From Nematostella vectensis (Eukaryota; Cnidaria; Anthozoa; Actiniaria; Edwardsiidae), in contig NC_064034.1 of assembly GCF_932526225.1 (NCBI RefSeq), positions 5,008,001-5,072,000 of the forward strand: a stretch of DNA of 64,000 nt, written 5' to 3'. Every line of letters starts with the position of its first letter. The stretch's first letter is position 1. A model generated the notes under the pieces. That model searched no databases. It was not told where the DNA came from and saw nothing but the letters and a program-made list of their open reading frames with translations. Below, one piece after another: positions 50,201-62,200 of this stretch. Made by a program: the position numbers and the translations under genes.

Positions 50201-53200
50201 CTTTGGGTATGTAATGCAACACCGTGAAATGAAGTAAGGTGGGCCTTTGGGTATGTAATGTAACACGTGAAATGAAGTAAGTTGGGCCTTTGGGTATGTA
50301 ATACAACCCGTGAAATGAAGTAAGGTGGGCCTTTGGGTATGTAATACAACACGTGAAATGAAGTAAGGTGGGCCTTTGGGTACGTAATGCAACACGTGAA
50401 ATGAAGTAAGGTGGGCCTTTGGGTATGTAATACAACCCGTGAAATGAAGTAAGGTGGGCCTTTGGGTATGTAATGCAACACCGTGAAATGAAGTAAGGTG
50501 GGCCTTTGGGTATGTAATACAACACGTGAAATGAAGTAAGGTGGGCCTTTGGGTATGTAATACAACCCGTGAAATGAAGTAAGGTGGGCCTTTGGGTATG
50601 TAATACAACCCGTGAAATGAAGTAAGGTGGGCCTTTGGGTATGTAATGTAACACGTGAAATGAAGTAAGTTGGGCCTTTGGGTATGTAATACAACCCCTG
50701 AAATGAAGTAAGGTGGGCCTTTGGGTATGTAATACAACCCGTGAAATGAAGTAAGGTGGGCCTTTGGGTATGTAATGCAACACGTGAAATGAAGTTAGGT
50801 GGGCCTTTGGGTATGTAATACAACCCGTGAAATGAAGTAAGGTGGGCCTTTGGGTATGTAATGCAACACGTGAAATGAAGTAAGGTTGGCCTTTAGGTAT
50901 GTAATGCAACACGTGAAATGAAGTAAGGTGGGCCTTTAGGTATGTAATGCAACACGTGAAATGAAGTAAGGTGGGCCTTTGGGTATGTAATACTATGTAA
51001 TACAACCCGTGAAATGAAGTAAGGTGGGCCTTTGGGTATGTAATGCAACACCGTGAAATGAAGTAAGGTGGGCCTTTGGGTATGTAATACAGTACGTGAA
51101 ATGAAGTAAGGTGGGCCTTTGGGTATGTAATACAACCCGTGAAATGAAGTAAGGTGGGCCTTTGGGTATGTAATACAACCCGTGAAATGAAGTAAGGTGG
51201 GCCTTGGGGTATGTAATGCAACACCGTGAAATGAAGTAAGGTGGGCCTTTGGGTATATAATACAACCCGTGAAATTAAGTAAGGTGGGCCTTTGGGTATG
51301 TAATGCAACACGTGAAATGAAGTAAGGTGGGCCTTTAGGTATGTAATGCAACACGTGAAATGAAGTAAGGTGGGCCTTTAAATATGTAATGCAACACGTG
51401 AAATGAAGTAAGGTGGGCCTTTGGGTATGTAAAACAACCCGTGAAATGAAGTAAGGTGGGCCTTTGGGTATGTAATACAACACGTGAAATGAAGTAAGGT
51501 GGGCCTTTGGGTACGCAATGCAACACGTGAAATGAAGTAAGGTGGGCCTTTGGGTATGTAATACAACCCGTGAAATGAAGTAAGGTGGGCCTTTGGGTAT
51601 GTAATGCAACACCGTGAAATGAAGTAAGGTGGGCCTTTGGGTATGTAATACAACACGTGAAATGAAGTAAGGTGGGCCTTTGGGTATGTAATGCAACACC
51701 GTGAAATGAAGTAAGGTGGGCCTTTGGGTATGTAATGTAACACGTGAAATGAAGTAAGTTGGGCCTTTGGGTATGTAATACAACCCGTGAAATGAAGTAA
51801 GGTGGGCCTTTGGGTATGTAATACAACACGTGAAATGAAGTAAGGTGGGCCTTTGGGTACGTAATGCAACACGTGAAATGAAGTAAGGTGGGCCTTTGGG
51901 TATGTAATACAACCCGTGAAATGAAGTAAGGTGGGCCTTTGGGTATGTAATGCAACACCGTGAAATGAAGTAAGGTGGGCCTTTGGGTATGTAATACAAC
52001 ACGTGAAATGAAGTAAGGTGGGCCTTTGGGTATGTAATACAACCCGTGAAATGAAGTAAGGTGGGCCTTTGGGTATGTAATACAACCCGTGAAATGAAGT
52101 AAGGTGGGCCTTTGGGTATGTAATGTAACACGTGAAATGAAGTAAGTTGGGCCTTTGGGTATGTAATACAACCCCTGAAATGAAGTAAGGTGGGCCTTTG
52201 GGTATGTAATACAACCCGTGAAATGAAGTAAGGTGGGCCTTTGGGTATGTAATGCAACACGTGAAATGAAGTTAGGTGGGCCTTTGGGTATGTAATACAA
52301 CCCGTGAAATGAAGTAAGGTGGGCCTTTGGGTATGTAATGCAACACGTGAAATGAAGTAAGGTGGGCCTTTAGGTATGTAATGCAACACGTGAAATGAAG
52401 TAAGGTGGGCCTTTAGGTATGTAATGCAACACGTGAAATGAAGTAAGGTGGGCCTTTGGGTATGTAATACAACCCGTGAAATGAAGTAAGGTGGGCCTTT
52501 GGGTATGTAATGCAACACCGTGAAATGAAGTAAGGTGGGCCTTTGGGTATGTAATACAGTACGTGAAATAAAGTAAGGTGGGCCTTTGGGTATGTAATAC
52601 AACCCGTGAAATGAAGTAAGGTGGGCCTTTGGGTATGTAATACAACCCGTGAAATGAAGTAAGGTGGGCCTTTGGCTATGTAATGCAACACCGTGAAATG
52701 AAGTAAGTTTGGCCTTTGGGTATATAATACAACCCGTGAAATGAAGTAAGGTGGGCCTTTGGGTATGTAATGCAACACGTGAAATGAAGTAAGGTGGGCC
52801 TTTAAATATGTAATGCAACACGTGAAATGAAGTAAGGTGGGCCTTTGGGTATGTAAAACAACCCGTGAAATGAAGTAAGGTGGGCCTTTGGGTATGTAAT
52901 ACAACACGTGAAATGAAGTAAGGTGGGCCTTTGGGTACGTAATGCAACACGTAAAATGAAGTAAGGTGGGCCTTTGGGTATGTAATACAACCCGTGAAAT
53001 GAAGTAAGGTGGGCCTTTGGGTATGTAATGCAACACCGTGAAATGAAGTAAGGTTGGCCTTTGGGTATGTAATACAACACGTGAAATGAAGTAAGGTGGG
53101 CCTTTGGGTATGTAATACAACCCGTGAAATGAAGTAAGGTGGGCCTTTGGGTATGTAATACAACCCGTGAAATGAAGTAAGGTGGGCCTTTGGGTATGTA

Positions 53201-56200
53201 ATGCCACACGTGAAATGAAGTGAGGTGGGCCTTTGGGTATGTAATACAACCCGTGAAATGAAATAAGGTGGGCCTTTGGGTATGTAATGCAACACGTGAA
53301 ATGAAGTAAGGTGGGCCTTTAGGTATGTAATGCAACACGTGAAATGAAGTAAGGTGGGCCTTTAAATATGTAATGCAACACGTGAAATGAAGTAAGGTGG
53401 GCCTTTGGGTATGTAATACAACCCGTGAAATGAAGTAAGGTGGGCCTTTGGGTATGTAATACAACACGTGAAATAAAGTAAGGTGGGCCTTTGGGTACGT
53501 AATGCAACACGTGAAATGAAGTAAGGTGGGCCTTTGGGTATGTAATACAACCCGTGAAATGAAGTAAGGTGGGCCTTTGGGTATGTAATGCAACACCGTG
53601 AAATGAAGTAAGGTGGGCCTTTGGGTATGTAATACAACACGTGAAATGAAGTAAGGTGGGCCTTTGGGTATGTAATACAACCCGTGAAATGAAGTAAGGT
53701 GGGCCTTTGGGTATGTAATACAACCCGTGAAATGAAGTAAGGTGGGCCTTTGGGTATGTAATGCAACACGTGAAATGAAGTTAGGTGGGCCTTTGGGTAT
53801 GTAATACAACCCGTGAAATGAAGTAAGGTGGGCCTTTGGGTATGTAATGCAACACGTGAAATGAAGTAAGGTGGGCCTTTAGGTATGTAATGCAACACGT
53901 GAAATGAAGTAAGGTGGGCCTTTAGGTATGTAATGCAACACGTGAAATGAAGTAAGGTGGGCCTTTGGGTATGTAATGCAAACTGTTAAATGAAGTAAGG
54001 TGGGCCTTTGGGTACGTAGTGCAACACGTGAAATGAAGTAAGGTGGGCCTTTGGGTATGTAATGCAACACGTGAAATGAAGTAAGGTGGGCCTTTGGGTA
54101 TGTAATGTAACACGTGAAATGAAGTAAGTTGGGCCTTTGGGTATGTAATACAACCCGTGAAATGAAGTAAGGTGGGCCTTTGGGTATGTAATACAACCCG
54201 TGAAATGAAGTAAGGTGGGCCTTTGGGTATGTAATGCAACACCGTGAAATGAAGTAAGGTGGGCCTTTGGGTATGTAATACAACACGTGAAATGAAGTAA
54301 GGTGGGCCTTTGGATATATAATACAACCCGTGAAATGAAGTAAGGTGGGCCTTTGGGTATGTAATGCAACACGTGAAATAAAGTAAGGTGGGCCTTTAGG
54401 TATGTAATGCAACACGTGAAATGAAGTAAGGTGGGCCTTTAAATATGTAATGCAACACGTGAAATGAAGTAAGGTGGGCCTTTGGGTATGTAATACAACC
54501 CGTGAAATGAAGTAAGGTGGGCCTTTGGGTATGTAATACAACCCGTGAAATGAAATAAGGTGGGCCTTTGGGTATGTAATGCCACACGTGAAATGAAGTA
54601 AGGTGGGCCTTTGGGTATGTAATACAACCCGTGAAATGAAGTAAGTTGGGCCTTTGTTTATGTAATGCAACACGTGAAATGAAGTAAGGTGGGCCTTTAG
54701 GTATGTAATGCAACACGTGAAATGAAGTAAGGTGGGCCTTTGGGTATGTAATACAACCCGTGAAATGAAGTAAGGTGGGCCTTTGGGTATGTAATGCAAC
54801 ACGTGAAATGAAGTAATGTGGGCCTTTGGGTATGTAATACAACCCGTGAAATGAAGTAAGTTGGGCCTTTGTTTATGTAATGCAACACGTGAAATGAAGT
54901 AAGGTGGGCCTTTGGGTATGTAATGCCACACGTGAAATGAAGTAAGGTGGGCCTTTGGGTATGTAATACAACCCGTGAAATGAAGTAAGGTGGGCCTTTG
55001 GGTATGTAATGCAACACGTGAAATGAAGTAAGGTGGGCCTTTAGGTATGTAATGCAACACGTGAAATGAAGTAAGGTGGGCCTTTAAATATGTAATGCAA
55101 CACGTGAAATGAAGTAAGGTGGGCCTTTGGGTACGTAATGCAACACGTGAAATGAAGTAAGGTGGGCCTTTGGGTACGTAATGCAACACGTGAAATGAAG
55201 TAAGGTGGGCCTTTGGGTATGTAATACAACCCGTGAAATGAAGTAAGGTGGGCCTTTGGGTATGTAATGCAACACCGTGAAATGAAGTAAGGTGGGCCTT
55301 TGGGTATGTAATACAACACGTGAAATGAAGTAAGGTGGGCCTTTGGGTATGTAATACAACCCGTGAAATGAAGTAAGGTGGGCCTTTGGGTATGTAATAC
55401 AACCCGTGAAATGAAGTAAGGTGGGCCTTTGGGTATGTAATGCAACACGTGAAATGAAGTTAGGTGGGCCTTTGGGTATGTAATACAACCCGTGAAATGA
55501 AGTAAGGTGGGCCTTTGGGTATGTAATGCAACACGTGAAATGAAGTAAGGTGGGCCTTTAGGTATGTAATGCAACACGTGAAATGAAGTAAGGTGGGCCT
55601 TTAGGTATGTAATGCAACACGTGAAATTAAGTAAGGTGGGCCTTTGGGTATGTAATGCAAACTGTTAAATGAAGTAAGGTGGGCCTTTAGGTACGTAATG
55701 CAACACGTGAAATGAAGTAAGGTGGGCCTTTGGGTATGTAATGCAACACGTGAAATGAAGTAAGGTGGGCCTTTGGGTATGTAATGTAACACGTGAAATG
55801 AAGTAAGTTGGGCCTTTGGGTATGTAATACAACCCGTGAAATGAAGTAAGGTGGGCCTTTGGGTATGTAATACAACCCGTGAAATGAAGTAAGGTGGGCC
55901 TTTGGGTATGTAATGCAACACCGTGAAATGAAGTAAGGTGGGCCTTTGGGTATGTAATACAACACGTGAAATGAAGTAAGGTGGGCCTTTGGATATATAA
56001 TACAACCCGTGAAATGAAGTAAGGTGGGCCTTTGGGTATGTAATGCAACACGTGAAATGAAGTAAGGTGGGCCTTTAAATATGTAATGCAACACGTGAAA
56101 TGAAGTAAGGTGGGCCTTTGGGTACGTAATGCAACACGTGAAATGAAGTAAGGTGGGCCTTTGGGTACGTAATGCAACACGTGAAATGAAGTAAGGTGGG

Positions 56201-59200
56201 CCTTTGGGTATGTAATACAACCCGTGAAATGAAGTAAGGTGGGCCTTTGGGTATGTAATGCAACACCGTGAAATGAAGTAAGGTGGGCCTTTGGGTATGT
56301 AATACAACACGTGAAATGAAGTAAGGTGGGCCTTTGGGTATGTAATACAACCCGTGAAATGAAGTAAGGTGGGCCTTTGGGTATGTAATACAACCCGTGA
56401 AATGAAGTAAGGTGGGCCTTTGGGTATGTAATGCAACACGTGAAATGAAGTTAGGTGGGCCTTTGGGTATGTAATACAACCCGTGAAATGAAGTAAGGTG
56501 GGCCTTTGGGTATGTAATGCAACACGTGAAATGAAGTAAGGTGGGCCTTTAGGTATGTAATGCAACACGTGAAATGAAGTAAGGTGGGCCTTTAGGTATG
56601 TAATGCAACACGTGAAATTAAGTAAGGTGGGCCTTTGGGTATGTAATGCAAACTGTTAAATGAAGTAAGGTGGGCCTTTAGGTACGTAATGCAACACGTG
56701 AAATGAAGTAAGGTGGGCCTTTGGGTATGTAATGCAACACGTGAAATGAAGTAAGGTGGGCCTTTGGGTATGTAATGTAACACGTGAAATGAAGTAAGTT
56801 GGGCCTTTGGGTATGTAATACAACCCGTGAAATGAAGTAAGGTGGGCCTTTGGGTATGTAATACAACCCGTGAAATGAAGTAAGGTGGGCCTTTGGGTAT
56901 GTAATGCAACACCGTGAAATGAAGTAAGGTGGGCCTTTGGGTATGTAATACAACACGTGAAATGAAGTAAGGTGGGCCTTTGGATATATAATACAACCCG
57001 TGAAATGAAGTAAGGTGGGCCTTTGGGTATGTAATGCAACACGTGAAATGAAGTAAGGTGGGCCTTTAGGTATGTAATGCAACACGTGAAATGAAGTAAG
57101 GTGGGCCTTTAAATATGTAATGCAACACGTGAAATGAAGTAAGGTGGGCCTTTGGGTATGTAATACAACCCGTGAAATGAAGTAAGGTGAGCCATTGGGT
57201 ATGTAATACAACCCGTGAAATGAAATAAGGTGGGCCTTTGGGTATGTAATGCCACACGTGAAATGAAGTAAGGTGGGCCTTTGGGTATGTAATACAACCC
57301 GTGAAATGAAGTAAGTTGGGCCTTTGTTTATGTAATGCAACACGTGAAATGAAGTAAGGTGGGCCTTTAGGTATGTAATGCAACACGTGAAATGAAGTAA
57401 GGTGGGCCTTTAGGTATGTAATGCAACACGTGAAATGAAGTAAGGTGGGCCTTTGGGTATGTAATGCAAACTGTTGAATGAAGTAAGGTGGGCCTTTGGG
57501 TATGTAATACAACACGTGAAATGAAGTAAGGTGGGCCTTTGGGTACGTAATGCAACACGTGAAATGAAGTAAGGTGGGCCTTTGGGTACGTAATGCAACA
57601 CGTGAAATGAAGTAAGGTGGGCATTTGGGTACGTAATGCAACCCGTGAAATGAAGTAAGGTGGGCCTTTGGGTATGTAATGCAACACGTGAGATGAAGTA
57701 AGGTGGGCCTTTAGGTATGTAATGCAACACGTGAAATGAAGTAAGGTGGGCCTTATGGTACGTAATGCAACACGTGAAATGAAGTAAGGTGGGCCTTTGG
57801 GTATGTAATACAACCCGTGAAATGAAGTAAGGTTGGCCTTTGGGTATGTAATGCAACACCGTGAAATGAAGTAAGGTGGGCCTTTGGGTATGTAATGTAA
57901 CACGTGAAATGAAGTAAGTTGGGCCTTTGGGTATGTAATACAACCCGTGAAATGAAGTAAGGTGGGCCTTTGGGTATGTAATACAACACGTGAAATGAAG
58001 TAAGGTGGGCCTTTGGGTACGTAATGCAACACGTGAAATGAAGTAAGGTGGGCCTTTGAGTATGTAATACAACCCGTGAAATGAAGTAAGGTGGGCCTTT
58101 GGGTATGTAATGCAACACCGTGAAATGAAGTAAGGTGGGCCTTTGGGTATGTAATACAACACGTGAAATGAAGTAAGGTGGGCCTTTGGGTATGTAATAC
58201 AACCCGTGAAATGAAGTAAGGTGGGCCTTTGGGTATGTAATACAACCCGTGAAATGAAGTAAGGTGGGCCTTTGGGTATGTAATGTAACACGTGAAATGA
58301 AGTAAGTTGGGCCTTTGGGTATGTAATACAACCCCTGAAATGAAGTAAGGTGGGCCTTTGGGTATGTAATACAACCCGTGAAATGAAGTAAGGTGGGCCT
58401 TTGGGTATGTAATGCAACACGTGAAATGAAGTTAGGTGGGCCTTTGGGTATGTAATACAACCCGTGAAATGAAGTAAGGTGGGCCTTTGGGTATGTAATG
58501 CAACACGTGAAATGAAGTAAGGTTGGCCTTTAGGTATGTAATGCAACACGTGAAATGAAGTAAGGTGGGCCTTTAGGTATGTAATGCAACACGTGAAATG
58601 AAGTAAGGTGGGCCTTTGGGTATGTAATACAACCCGTGAAATGAAGTAAGGTGGGCCTTTGGGTATGTAATGCAACACCGATAAATGAAGTAAGGTGGGC
58701 CTTTGGGTATGTAATACAGTACGTGAAATGAAGTAAGGTGGGCCTTTGGGTATGTAATACAACCCGTGAAATGAAGTAAGGTGGGCCTTTGGGTATGTAA
58801 TACAACCCTTGAAATGAAGTAAGGTGGGCCTTTGGGTATGTAATGCAACACCGTGAAATGAAGTAAGGTGGGCCTTTGGGTATGTAATACAACACGTGAA
58901 ATGAAGTAAGGTGGGCCTTTGGATATATAATACAACCCGTGAAATGAAGTAAGGTGGGCCTTTGGGTATGTAATGCAACACGTGAAATGAAGTAAGGTGG
59001 GCCTTTAGGTATGTAATGCAACACGTGAAATGAAGTAAGGTGGGCCTTTAAATATGTAATGCAACACGTGAAATGAAGTAAGGTGGGCCTTTGGGTATGT
59101 AATACAACCCGTGAAATGAAGTAAGGTGGGCCATTGGGTATGTAATACAACCCGTGAAATGAAATAAGGTGGGCCTTTGGGTATGTAATGCCACACGTGA

Positions 59201-62200
59201 AATGAAGTAAGGTGGGCCTTTGGGTATGTAATACAACCCGTGAAATGAAGTAAGTTGGGCCTTTGTTTATGTAATGCAACACGTGAAATGAAGTAAGGTG
59301 GGCCTTTAGGTATGTAATGCAACACGTGAAATGAAGTAAGGTGGGCCTTTAGGTATGTAATGCAACACGTGAAATGAAGTAAGGTGGGCCTTTGGGTATG
59401 TAATGCAAACTGTTAAATGAAGTAAGGTGGGCCTTTGGGTATGTAATACAACACGTGAAATGAAGTAAGGTGGGCCTTTGGGTACGTAATGCAACACGTG
59501 AAATGAAGTAAGGTGGGCCTTTGGGTACGTAATGCAACACGTGAAATGAAGTAAGGTGGGCATTTGGGTACGTAATGCAACCCGTGAAATGAAGTAAGGT
59601 GGGCCTTTGGGTATGTAATGCAACACGTGAGATGAAGTAAGGTGGGCCTTTAGGTATGTAATGCAACACGTGAAATGAAGTAAGGTGGGCCTTTGGGTAC
59701 GTAATGCAACACGTGAAATGAAGTAAGGTGGGCCTTTGGGTATGTAATACAACCCGTGAAATGAAGTAAGGTTGGCCTTTGGGTATGTAATGCAACACCG
59801 TGAAATGAAGTAAGGTGGGCCTTTGGGTATGTAATGTAACACGTGAAATGAAGTAAGTTGGGCCTTTGGGTATGTAATACAACCCGTGAAATGAAGTAAG
59901 GTGGGCCTTTGGGTATGTAATACAACACGTGAAATGAAGTAAGGTGGGCCTTTGGGTACGTAATGCAACACGTGAAATGAAGTAAGGTGGGCCTTTGAGT
60001 ATGTAATACAACCCGTGAAATGAAGTAAGGTGGGCCTTTGGGTATGTAATGCAACACCGTGAAATGAAGTAAGGTGGGCCTTTGGGTATGTAATACAACA
60101 CGTGAAATGAAGTAAGGTGGGCCTTTGGGTATGTAATACAACCCGTGAAATGAAGTAAGGTGGGCCTTTGGGTATGTAATACAACCCGTGAAATGAAGTA
60201 AGGTGGGCCTTTGGGTATGTAATGTAACACGTGAAATGAAGTAAGTTGGGCCTTTGGGTATGTAATACAACCCCTGAAATGAAGTAAGGTGGGCCTTTGG
60301 GTATGTAATACAACCCGTGAAATGAAGTAAGGTGGGCCTTTGGGTATGTAATGCAACACGTGAAATGAAGTTAGGTGGGCCTTTGGGTATGTAATACAAC
60401 CCGTGAAATGAAGTAAGGTGGGCCTTTGGGTATGTAATGCAACACGTGAAATGAAGTAAGGTTGGCCTTTAGGTATGTAATGCAACACGTGAAATGAAGT
60501 AAGGTGGGCCTTTAGGTATGTAATGCAACACGTGAAATGAAGTAAGGTGGGCCTTTGGGTATGTAATACAACCCGTGAAATAAAGTAAGGTGGGCCTTTG
60601 GGTATGTAATGCAACACCGATAAATGAAGTAAGGTGGGCCTTTGGGTATGTAATACAGTACGTGAAATGAAGTAAGGTGGGCCTTTGGGTATGTAATACA
60701 ACCCGTGAAATGAAGTAAGGTGGGCCTTTGGGTATGTAATACAACCCGTGAAATGAAGTAAGGTGGGCCTTGGGGTATGTAATGCAACACCGTGAAATGA
60801 AGTAAGGTGGGCCTTTGGGTATATAATACAACCCGTGAAATGAAGTAAGGTGGGCCTTTGGGTATGTAATGCAACACGTGAAATGAAGTAAGGTGGGCCT
60901 TTAGGTATGTAATGCAACACGTGAAATGAAGTAAGGTGGGCCTTTAAATATGTAATGCAACACGTGAAATGAAGTAAGGTGGGCCTTTGAGTATGTAAAA
61001 CAACCCGTGAAATGAAGTAAGGTGGGCCTTTGGGTATGTAATACAACACGTGAAATGAAGTAAGGTGGGCCTTTGGGTACGCAATGCAACACGTGAAATG
61101 AAGTAAGGTGGGCCTTTGGGTATGTAATACAACCCGTGAAATGAAGTAAGGTGGGCCTTTGGGTATGTAATGCAACACCGTGAAATGAAGTAAGGTGGGC
61201 CTTTGGGTATGTAATACAACACGTGAAATGAAGTAAGGTGGGCCTTTGGGTATGTAATGCAACACCGTGAAATGAAGTAAGGTGGGCCTTTGGGTATGTA
61301 ATGTAACACGTGAAATGAAGTAAGTTGGGCCTTTGGGTATGTAATACAACCCATGAAATGAAGTAAGGTGGGCCTTTGGGTATGTAATACAACACGTGAA
61401 ATGAAGTAAGGTGGGCCTTTGGGTACGTAATGCAACACGTGAAATGAAGTAAGGTGGGCCTTTGGGTATGTAATACAACCCGTGAAATGAAGTAAGGTGG
61501 GCCTTTGGGTATGTAATGCAACACCGTGAAATGAAGTAAGGTGGGCCTTTGGGTATGTAATACAACACGTGAAATGAAGTAAGGTGGGCCTTTGGGTATG
61601 TAATACAACCCGTGAAATGAAGTAAGGTGGGCCTTTGGGTATGTAATACAACCCGTGAAATGAAGTAAGGTGGGCCTTTGGGTATGTAATGTAACACGTG
61701 AAATGAAGTAAGTTGGGCCTTTGGGTATGTAATACAACCCCTGAAATGAAGTAAGGTGGGCCTTTGGGTATGTAATACAACCCGTGAAATGAAGTAAGGT
61801 GGGCCTTTGGGTATGTAATGCAACACGTGAAATGAAGTTAGGTGGGCCTTTGGGTATGTAATACAACCCGTGAAATGAAGTAAGGTGGGCCTTTGGGTAT
61901 GTAATGCAACACGTGAAATGAAGTAAGGTGGGCCTTTAGGTATGTAATGCAACACGTGAAATGAAGTAAGGTGGGCCTTTAGGTATGTAATGCAACACGT
62001 GAAATGAAGTAAGGTGGGCCTTTGGGTATGTAATACAACCCGTGAAATGAAGTAAGGTGGGCCTTTGGGTATGTAATGCAACACCGTGAAATGAAGTAAG
62101 GTGGGCCTTTGGGTATGTAATACAGTACGTGAAATAAAGTAAGGTGGGCCTTTGGGTATGTAATACAACCCGTGAAATGAAGTAAGGTGGGCCTTTGGGT

